A stretch of DNA of 64,000 nucleotides from Ananas comosus (Eukaryota > Streptophyta > Magnoliopsida > Poales > Bromeliaceae). Both the position numbers and the translations under genes were made by a program. Where the stretch lies: assembly GCF_001540865.1 (NCBI RefSeq), contig NC_033639.1, forward strand, positions 5,726,655 to 5,790,654, written 5' to 3'. Shown piece by piece: positions 55,201 to 64,000 of this stretch; positions within the stretch are counted from its first letter, which is position 1; every line of letters begins with the position of its first letter. Under the pieces are notes generated by a model, which was not told where the DNA came from, made no database searches, and saw only the letters and a program-made list of their open reading frames with translations.

Positions 55201-58200
55201 GTTACAAATAATTTGGTTGATTAGATTAGATGAGCAACAAACTCACTAAATTGCGCAAAGATATAATGATTGATGGGCTTTGGTCATCAAGAAAGAAAAT
55301 TATCTGATAGTCTCAAACCAATGATAATCTTGAGCAAGGATTTAAGTGCCAAGGCATGCAGTTATGCCGAGCACTTGCCACCATAGTATGACACGTTGTT
55401 GGATGCCTTGTTGTGCCGTGCTGATCTGTCCCATCGGCGCAATACCTGTGTATCGACACAATTTGTCATGAAAAATTTATTTTGTTTGGCACTATCGTAT
55501 TCTAATATCTCTGTTGTATCATTTTATAAAATCTTTTGTACTATGTTAAACACGGTCTGGGGGTTACACCAAATCCAATACCTTCTCAACACGATATGGC
55601 ATAGTGGGCACAACCTAATTCAATTGGGCCATTAAATCTTTGATCTTGAGTTCTTATCGCTTGTGATTCCATGACACAAATGTCAACGCATCAAAATGTT
55701 ACGTGCAATTACTTGTATAACAAGTTATGGATGCACATCACCTGTGAATCATTCCAACCTGGACTAGACCCAACAAATGCTGCTCTGTAGCCCTGTGTTC
55801 CTGGTTTGTCATGATACCCTTCAGGTCTCTCGCTTCTATGGCCAAGCATTTTACTAAGGGCTTGTTTGGTTCACCTCTTTTAGACTATAAAATCGGAATG
55901 AGCTTCACTGATTCCAATAGTTGTTATTTGTTTTACAAAAATTGGATTCTGATTCCCATTCTACTTTGGAATGGAAATGGTCCAATCCATTTATGGCCCA
56001 ATCCAGCTTTGAATCCTAGATTAGTCTATTCCAGCCTATTCCAGAATAAACCACTCAAAGTCCTCTCTCACAAACACTTCTCCCTCGTTTCATTTGATCA
56101 CTCCTCTCTCTTAATCAAAATTCCTCTCTCAAAATTCTAGATGTCCCAATTGTTCATTCCGATGTCCATTCCAATAATTGACCAAACTTTTTTGGACGAT
56201 TCGTCATTCCATTTTTTGTTCCAATGCAATCCAATTCCATTTCCCATTCCCATTCCTATTCCTATTCCAATCATGAACCAAACATGCTCAAAACTGTGAA
56301 TGTATCTGACAGGTATCAAGTATGTATCAGTTGAGAATCACTATCCAATGTTTCTCCAATGTATGCACAACAACTGAAATGAAGTGTCCATTTATCACTG
56401 TTTTCATTCCTTTTTTTCCTTTGTTAATTTTCTTACCAGAAATCTCTCTCTACAAACAGATTTTTACCACTATATTTACTTGGCTTGTTGCCAAAAACTT
56501 GTATACTAGATATACCTTTTAGTTTGCCCAATCTAAAGTGTTACTTTTGCCTTATAGCTTCATCCCTTTTTGATCGTATATTCCAGACACTTTTGAGACT
56601 ATGTAATTGTTTTGGTTGAGACCCTGCAGTCGTTAGTACTTTAGTTTCTGAATTGGCTCTAGGACTCCTCAAAAATAGGGTCATATTGTTTTGTAGTTTG
56701 AGCTTTTGCACTGCCTACAATTTATGGGTTTCATGTAGCTTTCTCTTTCTCATGTGGTTGGAACTTGTCTATCTTTCTTGCCACCTTAGTATAAAATCTA
56801 ACCGCATTATGATCTCTTGTCAATAAGACATAGATCATTTTTGAAAATGTTAGGGAATTTTGAGCCCAGTCCAGGCCCATATGAGCTCAAGAATACGATA
56901 TATATCACAACTACATTTTAATCCTTTACTCTCTTATCAATTATCCAATGCAGGACTATTCACATATGAGCTCTTAACATCTTCCCCTTCCGCATGTAAG
57001 CCAATCAATTCCCCCCCAAGAACTCCATCTTTTATTCGTAGTCGCTTTTGGCTTTTTTCGACGAGTCACTGCAAACTTGCTTATCTGAGACATGCGCTTT
57101 TAACCCGCGCCACTGGAGAGTTCATCTTAGCCCTATGCACCTATCTTGTGCCTCTCCGGCCCAACTTTTTTTTCTTTTTTTTTTTTAATGCACTTAACTA
57201 TCTAAGCCCGTGCGCTTAACCCATGCCTCTTAGGCCCAATTCTTTTCAGTGCACCAAAGCTTTACATCGCATTACCATGAATCCTCTCCACAAACCCATC
57301 ATGTTCGTAAGAGCCACTAACTCGATTGTATCGCACCACTTAGATGAGTAGCCTAGAATTATCAAACCATCGGCTCTAATACCACCTTTTAGGGAGTTCA
57401 GAGCCAACCTAGGCCTACATGAATCTAAGGATGTGACATATCTAATTACCTAAAAGCTTAGGCCTATTAGGTCAGGGCCTACTATTATATGCCCACTATT
57501 ATATATCAATTTTTTACTCTGTTGTTAATTTTCTGATGTGAGACTATTTACATGTGAACTCTTAACAGAAAAAGCATTAGGCTCTAGCTCGCGACTCTTT
57601 TACCTCGATCAGAAGCAGCAGCAGCAACTGACGGCTCTGCAAAAAAAAGTTGCAACAATGGGTGTGAGAACTACTGCAAAATAGAGTAGTCCTCAGTGGG
57701 TATCGTCACTAACCACAACGGCCTACCCACTAACTCTACAGTACGAGCAATAAACTGGTAGGAAAAAGGATAGTAAAATAAACTGGAAGAAACTCTACAG
57801 CTAAATACCACTATACTATCGCTATCCAAATCATGCTTTCTCTAGACATGTAAATGCATCACTAGCTACAAATCAGCTACAACTGACCAAATCTCAAGGG
57901 ACTGCTAACTGGTTAGTCCAGCCTGTGCCTATTACACTGCCTATTACACTGCACACCACCCACGGGGGTGGTTGGTCCAAGTAAAATTGTCCAAACGGGA
58001 CTGCTGTGACATCAATGCAAGAAAAGCCTCACTCCGGAGCAGCACCGGTGGGCGTGACCCAACCGAGTATGCAAGCGTATCGTTGTTGAGCTCAATCAGG
58101 CTCACGCAGGTTATAATCAAAATAGATGAGTCAAAGCGGTCTAACGTTCAAGGCTCACATTGTCACGCTCTGCAACCGCCAATTTGGTCAGTTTGGGCTT

Positions 58201-61200
58201 GTGCACAGACTGCCGAAGGGACAGAGTCTCCTCTGTACCGCTCAAGGTTCAACAACATCATGTACATCTAGTTTTGCCCAGGTAAAAACAAATAACATAC
58301 ATAATTTGCGCGAGAGAAATAACAAGAGCAAGAGAGAAGTTTAACTAAAGTATTACATCCATTCATTTGTTTAGCTATTCTTTTACAATTCACCAAAATA
58401 CAACTCTTTAGTTCATACATCATATCCTCACTACATAGTCTTTCCAAAATATAGCATAACTCTCACATGGTATATACAAGATATACTAATGCATAGCAAG
58501 TCCGCTACCTAGGGCGCGATGCCCTTGCCACGATCATCGGCTGCTCCGCTAGGACTAGGATCTGTACAACAGTGGGGTGAGAACTAAAAGTTCCCAGTGG
58601 GCTCGGCCGCCGACCCCGCTGATTTTTCCACTAGATCTAAGTAGGCATAAATAGAGAGATATACGAGAATAAGAAATGCTAATATACTACTATGTCTCAA
58701 CAACATGATATAAATAAAATAACTATAATGCTCATGATGCATGCTATTCATATGCTTGTAACCCAATCACACTGGCTAACCCGAAGGTTGAGCCCAACTC
58801 ACAACCAATCCTGCAGGTGAGGAGACACCCAGCTGCGCTCACCCGGGATCGTCTGCTGGGTAGATATATTAACCCAATATGTGACAACTCCGGAGCCCAC
58901 TACTTGGGTGGAGCGATCACCGCCAAGCTAAACATACAATGTGAGTACAATCCAATCCTTTAGACTCGAGGATACCCTACCAACTAGGGGCAACAATACT
59001 CGAGATCTATCCATCCCTAACAACTAATGTCATGTGTGTTATCGATTACTAATCCAAATGCCACAAATCCATGTCACTATGTTGTCTAAGTTCATATTTC
59101 ATTCATGGCACTATAGAGATTCCATTGTTCAAGACCCAATCCTTATGCATATACATCTATGTTCCATCACATATTTTCTACATTTATTATGAAAGCATAC
59201 CAAGAATGAGTGTATGATCTTCACTACTCTGCAATGCATGATTTTACATATATACATACATGGCCAACAATAGTAACATAGACATAGAGAGAAGTCCGAT
59301 TGTTTCGGATAGTACCACCCATCTTGGTTTGATGCTAGGAGGCGAGAAACCAAGTCCTGCAATTTTACGACATCGTCCTAGCTCGACCCAAGGTTAACGA
59401 ATGGAAAACAGTGTTTTTCCTCAATGATACGCCGTAAACTCGTAGGAACTTCGCTTTGAGCCTCCCTACGCATCTATTTAACCTTCAACTACAGAATTAA
59501 GGGATTAATTTCACTATAAACCCTATATCTACAAAAACCCCAATTTCAACCCTAGGGTTTCACATGTCATGGTTAAGCACCCATCACCATGGAAAACCAT
59601 GGATCACTCTAGGTTTCTAACCCACAAAAACCCTGAAACATGGATTCTAGGCCAACTAAAGCAACCCTAGGTTAGAACTTGCAAACCCTTACCTTGGTCA
59701 CCTTTAGACCTCAAGCTCCACCTTATAGGAGAGCCTCTTCTACTCCAAGCTCCAAAATCCTTCCAAATCCTCTCCAATCCACCTTGTTGGAGAGATCCTA
59801 GAGAGAGAAGGAGAGGGAGATGAGAAGAGAGGAAGAAAATGGGTGTTTTCAGCTTGTGTGCATGAGAGGAGAGGGTTGAGTCTATCTATAAGTCTCCACA
59901 ATTACATTTAAGCCCTCCAATTAAACATAATTGCAACAGTGCCCATTTTGCACACTTTAACATTGGGTACCGGTACTCGGGCTTGAGTACCGGTACCCCC
60001 GGGTGGACATCTCAACCCGAGAGCACCCAATTTGGATAGGCCGGGAGGTATCGGTACACGGGACTGAGTACCGGTACGCGGGTGCCCCAGTACCAGTACG
60101 CGGATTCCAGTACCGATACGTGGATTCCAGTACCGGTACACAGCTTCGCAGTAACCAAACCTGAGAGCAACCCTTCTCGGGTTATTTATCAGGTACCTGT
60201 ACGCGGCCAGCAGTATCGGTACGCAGGGCCCCAAACTCAAACCCGAGAGCAGACTTTCTCTGCCTCATTATCAGGTACAGGTACCAGATCCCAATATTGG
60301 TACGCAATGCCCAAACTGCAGTTTAGCAGTGTTTAAGCCCAATTTCGTGCCGAACAATGCTAAAACCAGCTAAACACCTTCGGAACTCAATTCTAACCCT
60401 TCCGACATTATCGGAACAAGATGTGGACTATGCCCAATCATACCTCTCGCCACACTTTGGTCATTTTGACCAAAAGTGGCACGAAGCGCCGAGGAGCCAA
60501 ATCCTTACACACGCACCCTCGGCACAATCTGATACAAGATAGAAGATCTGGGTCCACCGTCAGCCCCGATGGCTCCCGATAATACAAAATAGCCTAACTC
60601 TGCTGTAGAAACGAGCTCGGCCCCTCAGCATGAGCGTAATTTCACCCTACACTAGTTTAAGTATCCATGACGCACTAACAACGGTGATATAAAAGGAAAA
60701 TCAGTTCCTGACGCTAATACTGTTAACTTTTCGAAAAGTGAGAGGTGTAGGTTTAATAAATTTTCTCCTAAGTCAAATCCTAGTTCAGCAGATAATGATC
60801 ATTATAAATTAGTTAAGCATGCTCCAAAACTTAGATTTCACCTATAACATGCAAATCTATAGTTTGAGCTACAAAACATGATGATTATATGTAAAACTAT
60901 ACATGCTGGGGTTTTATATGCGTAGGAGGCATTCTGTAGGCTTCGGACAACATCAACCCACCTTAAACGCTAGTCCAACAACGGCTAGAAGTTGATAGAA
61001 AAAGCCCTGCACAAAACTAGCCTCAACCGAAATCAAACCTGGTTGCTGTCAGATCTGGATCCTCCTGCGGCTAATTCTGGGCGCCCGGATCAAGGGTCCA
61101 AAACAGTACGTTGGCAGCTTCAGCCTACATGGATTCAACATGAAATTTAACCCAATTCTGACGTCCAAAAGCAGTGAAACTTCACCCCACTCACCTCTAG

Positions 61201-62486
61201 ATGCCTAAAAATAATTCCCTAGGTTCCCCACCAAAAAAGAGCTCAATTCGATCACCAAAAGGCCCTCAAACCAGCTTCGGATCCACTTTCTGGGTGCTCA
61301 AATCTTGCATCCAGAATTCCTGCACTAGGCATTCCAATGCACATAGCTGAAATCCGAGAATTCTAACTTCTAATTTCTGTAAAGAAGGGTCCAAAACCTC
61401 CATGGATGAGTGAGGGATCACTCCATAACCAGCAATAGGCTCTCCATCAAAATCTAGATTCAAAAATCCAAGATTTACCATTAAAACCTCAAAAATCAGC
61501 ATATAAGCTCAATTATCCAAAAATCTGAGCTAAACGCACCTTCCAAGTTGCAATTCAGGTGATGGACGGGTTCAAAACCAGTAGAGGATGATGGAAGATC
61601 AATTCCAACTTCCAAAATCCAGCTCCAACAAGATTCGGACCCAAGAAGACTAAAAAAATCCAAATTTCAGCTCAAGAACACTAAAACCCCAAGAAAACAG
61701 CAATTTGACCTCAATTACTTGCTGTTAAATTGGTTCCACCCACTATCGAACAAGTCCACAATCCATGAAATCCTTCCCCACAGCAATTGGAGGCTCCCAC
61801 AAAGCACAATTCCAAAAACTATCCAAGTTGTTACTGGAATTCTGCAGAAATTCCAAGTCCTCAATGCCAAAAGTGGAAGTTTGAAGGATTAGAGGGGTTA
61901 AAATGCAAANAAAAAAAAAAAGAAAAAAGAGCACGCTGAAAAAGTTTACCAAAAGAGAAATGCTTCAATATATGAGTTAAGTTAGAATACTCTCAAAAGC
62001 ACCAAGGGGTGGTGCTTTTACGTTTGTAACCATTGGATGAAGAGATATAAGGTTGAGATGATGGTCGTAGGTGGTGGTAGGTGGAATAGTGTTTGATCTA
62101 AGGGGTATTAGTAATTAAGGAGTAGATCCAAAGTCTAGAAATTTAGAAGTATCAAGGGGTTGGTGCTTCTAAAAGTATTCTAGCTCAATTCAATATTGTG
62201 GCTCAATTAAATCTAGCAGCTCATATTATCTAGATCAGAATGAATAACCTTGATCTTGAATTCAAGAATCCTATCATAGATTTTTAGAGGCTTATTCATT
62301 TGCGATCATTCATTTTGCGACCACTTGACAAACTAGAAAATCTTCAAAAAATAATGAAACTTAGTTTCTATATAGTTCAAATACTCTTGACTAACTTGAA
62401 CGATGTGCATCGTTGATTCGGATGTCCTATCATTTAAATGACAAAATAGTATTAGAGCCCGAATTCTCTTAAGAGTATTCTAGCCC

Positions 62487-62546
<60 letters not shown>

Positions 62547-63142
62547 GTATATATAACTTTCACCTTGATATGTGGCAACTTTTTTTTGAAATTTTAATTT
62601 TCTGATAGAAAGAATTTTTTATCTTAATACTAATTAGTAATGCTAAGAGCAAAAGCAAGCATTAATTATAAAAAAATAGTAATAATACTAATAATAGCTA
62701 GTATTAATGTTTAATTAAAGTTTAATTCCAGCTCGTTTTTATTTCGAGAGGAATATGATCGAATTACTTTCAAGCCTGTCACGAACTGACTTGCAGCTTG
62801 CTCATGTTCCACTTATTTACAGCTCTACATGTTGGTAATGTGGTACATCGTGATGGTTAATGTTATGTGTCCTTTTTTGTTGCAGCTGCTGTACAATTTG
62901 CTCGCACAGAGGGTCTGATTCCAGCTCCAGAGCCGACTCACGCTATTGCAGCAGCGATTCGAGAAGCGCTAAATTGCAAAGCGACTGGAGAAGAGAAAGT
63001 CATTTTGATGGCTATGTGTGGTCACGGCCATTTTGACCTTGCTGCTTATGACAAATATTTACATGGAGATATGATTGATCTATCCTACTCAACTGAGAAG
63101 GTCCAAGCTTCTTTAGCTGCTGTTCCTCAAGTTGTGCCCTAA
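49210..63142 (+). CDS. TRPB2: Tryptophan synthase beta chain 2-like enzyme (TrpB2), six exons
   Basis: Pyridoxal-phosphate enzyme of the TrpB2 group (Arabidopsis At5g38530 type), able to join indole and serine to tryptophan; probably plastid-located. Exons: 49210-49309, 51502-51823, 52687-52903, 53639-54176, 54254-54352, 62886-63142. All junctions are GT-AG and in phase, giving 1533 nt and 510 residues, the usual family length. The N-terminus [20 protein letters not shown] is rich in Ser, Arg and Pro like a transit peptide; exon 1 is the least certain exon. The cofactor lysine lies in [11 protein letters not shown] (Lys169). Other conserved motifs are [14 protein letters not shown], the phosphate-binding GCTGGGSNF (about residue 318), and the C-terminal CGHGHFDL. 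Intron 5 is about 8.5 kb and full of transposons, but exons 5 and 6 remain joined correctly in frame ([13 protein letters not shown]). The stop codon overlaps an AATAAA motif (63141-63146). Confidence 0.9.
49310..51501 (+). other. Intron 1 of TrpB2
   Basis: About 2.2 kb, GT donor at 49310 and AG acceptor at 51500-51501 after a T-rich tract. It contains no recognised transposon or RNA gene. The long size is plausible for a 5' intron; if exon 1 were misassigned, the true first exon would also be in this stretch. Confidence 0.6.
52183..52627. mobile_element. MITE with long inverted repeats in TrpB2 intron 2
   Basis: The ends are inverted copies over about 70 bp. The left end reads GTAAATTTCACATTGACCCT and the right end, reversed, reads GTAAATTGCACCAGTAGTCC. 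Matching inner phrases (TTGAACTTCTTGAGTTGGACAT and its reverse) follow. The 445-bp element has no coding capacity. Long terminal repeats of this kind are seen in Mutator-like MITEs, but a 9-bp target duplication is not evident. Confidence 0.65.
54456..54553 (+). mobile_element. 5'-truncated SINE copy with 18-bp target duplication
   Basis: The SINE 3' body (AAATGAAATAAACGAAGCGG..GCTACC) and poly(A) tail at 54474-54535 are flanked by AACATTCCTTAGTTATCT (54456-54473) and AACATTCCTTGGTTATCT (54536-54553), differing at one base. This is the signature of LINE-dependent insertion. It lies in intron 5 of TrpB2 and belongs to the family at 5852-5991. Confidence 0.85.
54554..55857. other. Intron 5 sequence without recognised elements
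   Basis: Ordinary AT-rich intron DNA; no gene, RNA or transposon end could be recognised. Confidence 0.4.
55858..56289. mobile_element. MITE in TrpB2 intron 5
   Basis: The terminal inverted repeats are GGGCTTGTTTGGTTCA on the left, and GAGCATGTTTGGTTCA read from the right end. TAA precedes the left end and AAA follows the right end. The interior is rich in ATTCC and GGAAT phrases, which make spurious Gly/Met-rich or Ile-rich ORFs. The TGTTTGGTT core is shared with the MITE at 24325. Confidence 0.7.
56290..56847. other. Intron 5 sequence without recognised elements
   Basis: T-rich intron DNA up to the TRIM insertion; nothing else is recognised. Confidence 0.4.
56848..57567 (-). mobile_element. 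TRIM retrotransposon with target duplication GAAAA
   Basis: Left LTR 56848-56979 (132 bp) and right LTR 57387-57567 (181 bp) share TGTTAGGGA..GAGCC starts and TGAGCTCTTAACA or TGAACTCTTAACA ends. A primer binding site (TGGTATTAGAGCC on the minus strand, 57374-57386) touches the right LTR, and a purine tract (GCGGAAGGGGAAGA on the minus strand) touches the left LTR, so the element reads on the minus strand. GAAAA flanks both ends (56843-56847, 57568-57572). It codes for nothing. Confidence 0.88.
57573..58160 (-). mobile_element. Tekay-type LTR fragment in TrpB2 intron 5
   Basis: Contains the hairpin block at 57663-57700 (GAACTACT..AGTAGTC followed by CTCAGTGGG) and phrases similar to the start of the neighbouring LTR at 58500-58640. 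Termini are not recognised. Confidence 0.5.
58161..60540 (-). mobile_element. Tekay-type LTR (solo or partial) in TrpB2 intron 5
   Basis: The left end TGTCACGCTCTGCAACCGCC matches the terminal region of the other minus-oriented LTRs. It contains the hairpin (58577-58596), the ACTCCGGAG..GGAGCGATCACC block (58887-58920), the segment with CATAGACATAGAGAGAAG (59278-59295; compare 14307), a GA-rich block at 59790-59840, and the GTACCGGTAC array at 59966-60310. No coding domain adjoins it. The right end is uncertain. Confidence 0.65.
59966..60310 (-). repeat. GTACCGGTAC array in the intron-5 LTR
   Basis: At least ten variants of the palindrome (GTACCGGTAC, GTATCGGTAC, GTACCAGTAC, GTACCGATAC, GTACCTGTAC) occur at irregular spacing. 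The same type occurs at 22828-22983. Confidence 0.85.
60541..61970. other. Probable further LTR debris in TrpB2 intron 5
   Basis: The phrase GGCTTCGGACAACATC followed by AACCCACCTTAAACGC (60938-60975) resembles the LTR at 17498-17525 (CGCTTCGGTAAACACAACCC, then ACCTTAACTCGC). Otherwise there are many AAATC/CCAAAA phrases, an ambiguous base at 61910 and an A-run. No termini and no coding domains were found. Confidence 0.4.
61971..62190. mobile_element. Small MITE in TrpB2 intron 5
   Basis: The ends form inverted repeats: AGTTAGAATACTCTCAAAAG, then CACCAAGGGGTGGTGCTTTT, on the left; and AGCTAGAATACTTTTAGAAG, then CACCAACCCC, read from the right. Both ends also contain a GGTGCTTTT/AAAAGCACC-type mini-palindrome. 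CAATA (61966-61970) and CAATAT (62191-62196) may be the target duplication. A single similar end (GAGTATTCTAGCCC) lies at 62473-62486. Confidence 0.65.
62490..62552. repeat. (CT)n-(AT)n compound microsatellite
   Basis: CT run at 62490-62528 followed by an AT run to about 62552, in intron 5, 330 bp before the final TrpB2 exon. Confidence 0.92.
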
Positions 63143-64000
63143 TAAATGTCCAAAACTACACTCTACTAGGTTTTGTAGTTTAACCTTCAACAATAATGCT
63201 TCTGCTATAAATTGTTAGTTTCATATGGATTTTGGCGGCATTGAATAAGCTGAGGAACTTTCTTCTATAAAATGAGAATTTGGTTAGTCAAGACTTTTAT
63301 CATCTTATCTCAAAATAATATTTTGTGCATCGGCGTTAATTCGGTGAGATGCATATATCGGAGTATGTACCATGAGTTGTTGTTGGAAACTAGATAGACT
63401 CTGTGATCTTGCACATTTAGGAGTATGTACCATTGAGTTGTGGTTGGAACCTAGATAGACTCTATTATCTTGCGTTTATTTCTCATTTAATGTAGATATG
63501 TCTTGCCCAATTTTGGGACTGATGAATGGATCTTTGGTTCATAGTACTGCTATAATGCATTTAGCACATTAATTAATACATTTGGGACTCCATGATCAGG
63601 TCTTAACAACCTTTATTAATATATAAAACCGTGTTAAAAGATTGCAATGTTTTAATAAAATGTTAATTATCTGTTTTCGATCAAAGTTCTTAGAGTGAAA
63701 AGACTGCTATTGGTCAAGTGGAAAATAATAAGTCCTCCGGTGAGGGATGACAAAGGACCTAACAAGGTGTTGGGAGCTTAACAGTGGCTCGCTCTTCTGT
63801 AGGAAACGGCCGACCTTAGCCACACAAGTTATAAAATGATGGAAAAATAATTCTATTTACAACCCAATACATTATGATAAAGGTTCATCCCAATCTTCTT
63901 TTTTTTTTTTTTTTTTTACAGCAGCTGTAATTTCATCCCCCAACTTATTGTTGCTTACTAATAATAAACCATTAATTATTGAGATATTCCGGCTTGTAAA
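63143..64000. other. TrpB2 3' flank
   Basis: Non-coding sequence after the TrpB2 stop. It includes a 60-bp tandem duplication (GGAGTATGTACCAT, then TAGATAGACTCT) at 63360-63474 and poly-T runs near 63900-63917. No other gene is recognised. Confidence 0.55.

Noticed and set aside
56137..56319. 60-residue Gly/Met-rich minus-strand ORF
   Set aside because: Caused by the ATTCC-type repeats within the MITE at 55858-56289.

Overview
The window looks like nuclear DNA from a flowering plant, probably a monocot. The evidence is spliced genes with GT-AG introns, plant-type LTR retrotransposons, TRIMs, MITEs and SINEs, and a chloroplast-type biosynthetic gene. I cannot name the species. Three N positions sit in single-copy or repeat context, and two longer N gaps (3868-4202 and 9276-9375) interrupt the assembly.

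Host genes. (1) 937-1306: TATA box and truncated first exon of a plant atypical dual-specificity phosphatase. (2) 6608-6820: a small unidentified ORF with its own TATA-like box. (3) 6931-9217, minus: a nine-exon acid lipase of the gastric/lysosomal lipase family. Its catalytic triad is intact, but one extra base in exon 6 breaks the frame. (4) 34650-35192: a broken dsRNA-binding-domain-like sequence. (5) 49210-63142, plus: a complete six-exon gene for the tryptophan synthase beta-like enzyme TrpB2 (510 residues). Its fifth intron has grown to about 8.5 kb through transposon insertion.

Mobile DNA. From 9.4 to 32.6 kb lies a nested pile of LTR retrotransposons. It holds fragments of Tekay-type Ty3/gypsy LTRs, a Tat-type pol fragment with a second RNase H (18708-20739), a decayed minus-strand Tekay-like element with LTRs at 20740-23178 and 28609-29031, and two oppositely oriented copies of a non-autonomous element carrying a plant 'putative transposon protein' ORF. 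From 35.5 to 47.3 kb a gag-only element with ~528-bp LTRs has been split by a complete Tekay-type element (35739-45443, target duplication GTTAA, 1588-residue uninterrupted gag-pol). Intron 5 of TrpB2 holds a SINE 3' fragment with an 18-bp target duplication, MITEs, a TRIM with target duplication GAAAA, and more Tekay-type LTR sequence.

Most unusual signals. (a) A short hairpin lies at corresponding places in at least seven LTRs of different families, with stem changes that look compensatory. (b) Irregular arrays of the palindrome ACCGGT occur both in gypsy-type LTRs and in the unrelated non-autonomous elements. (c) The 3' LTR of the complete element contains inverted LTR pieces that include primer-binding-site sequence, as expected from self-integration. 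None of these was tested by computation; the checks are given with each finding.
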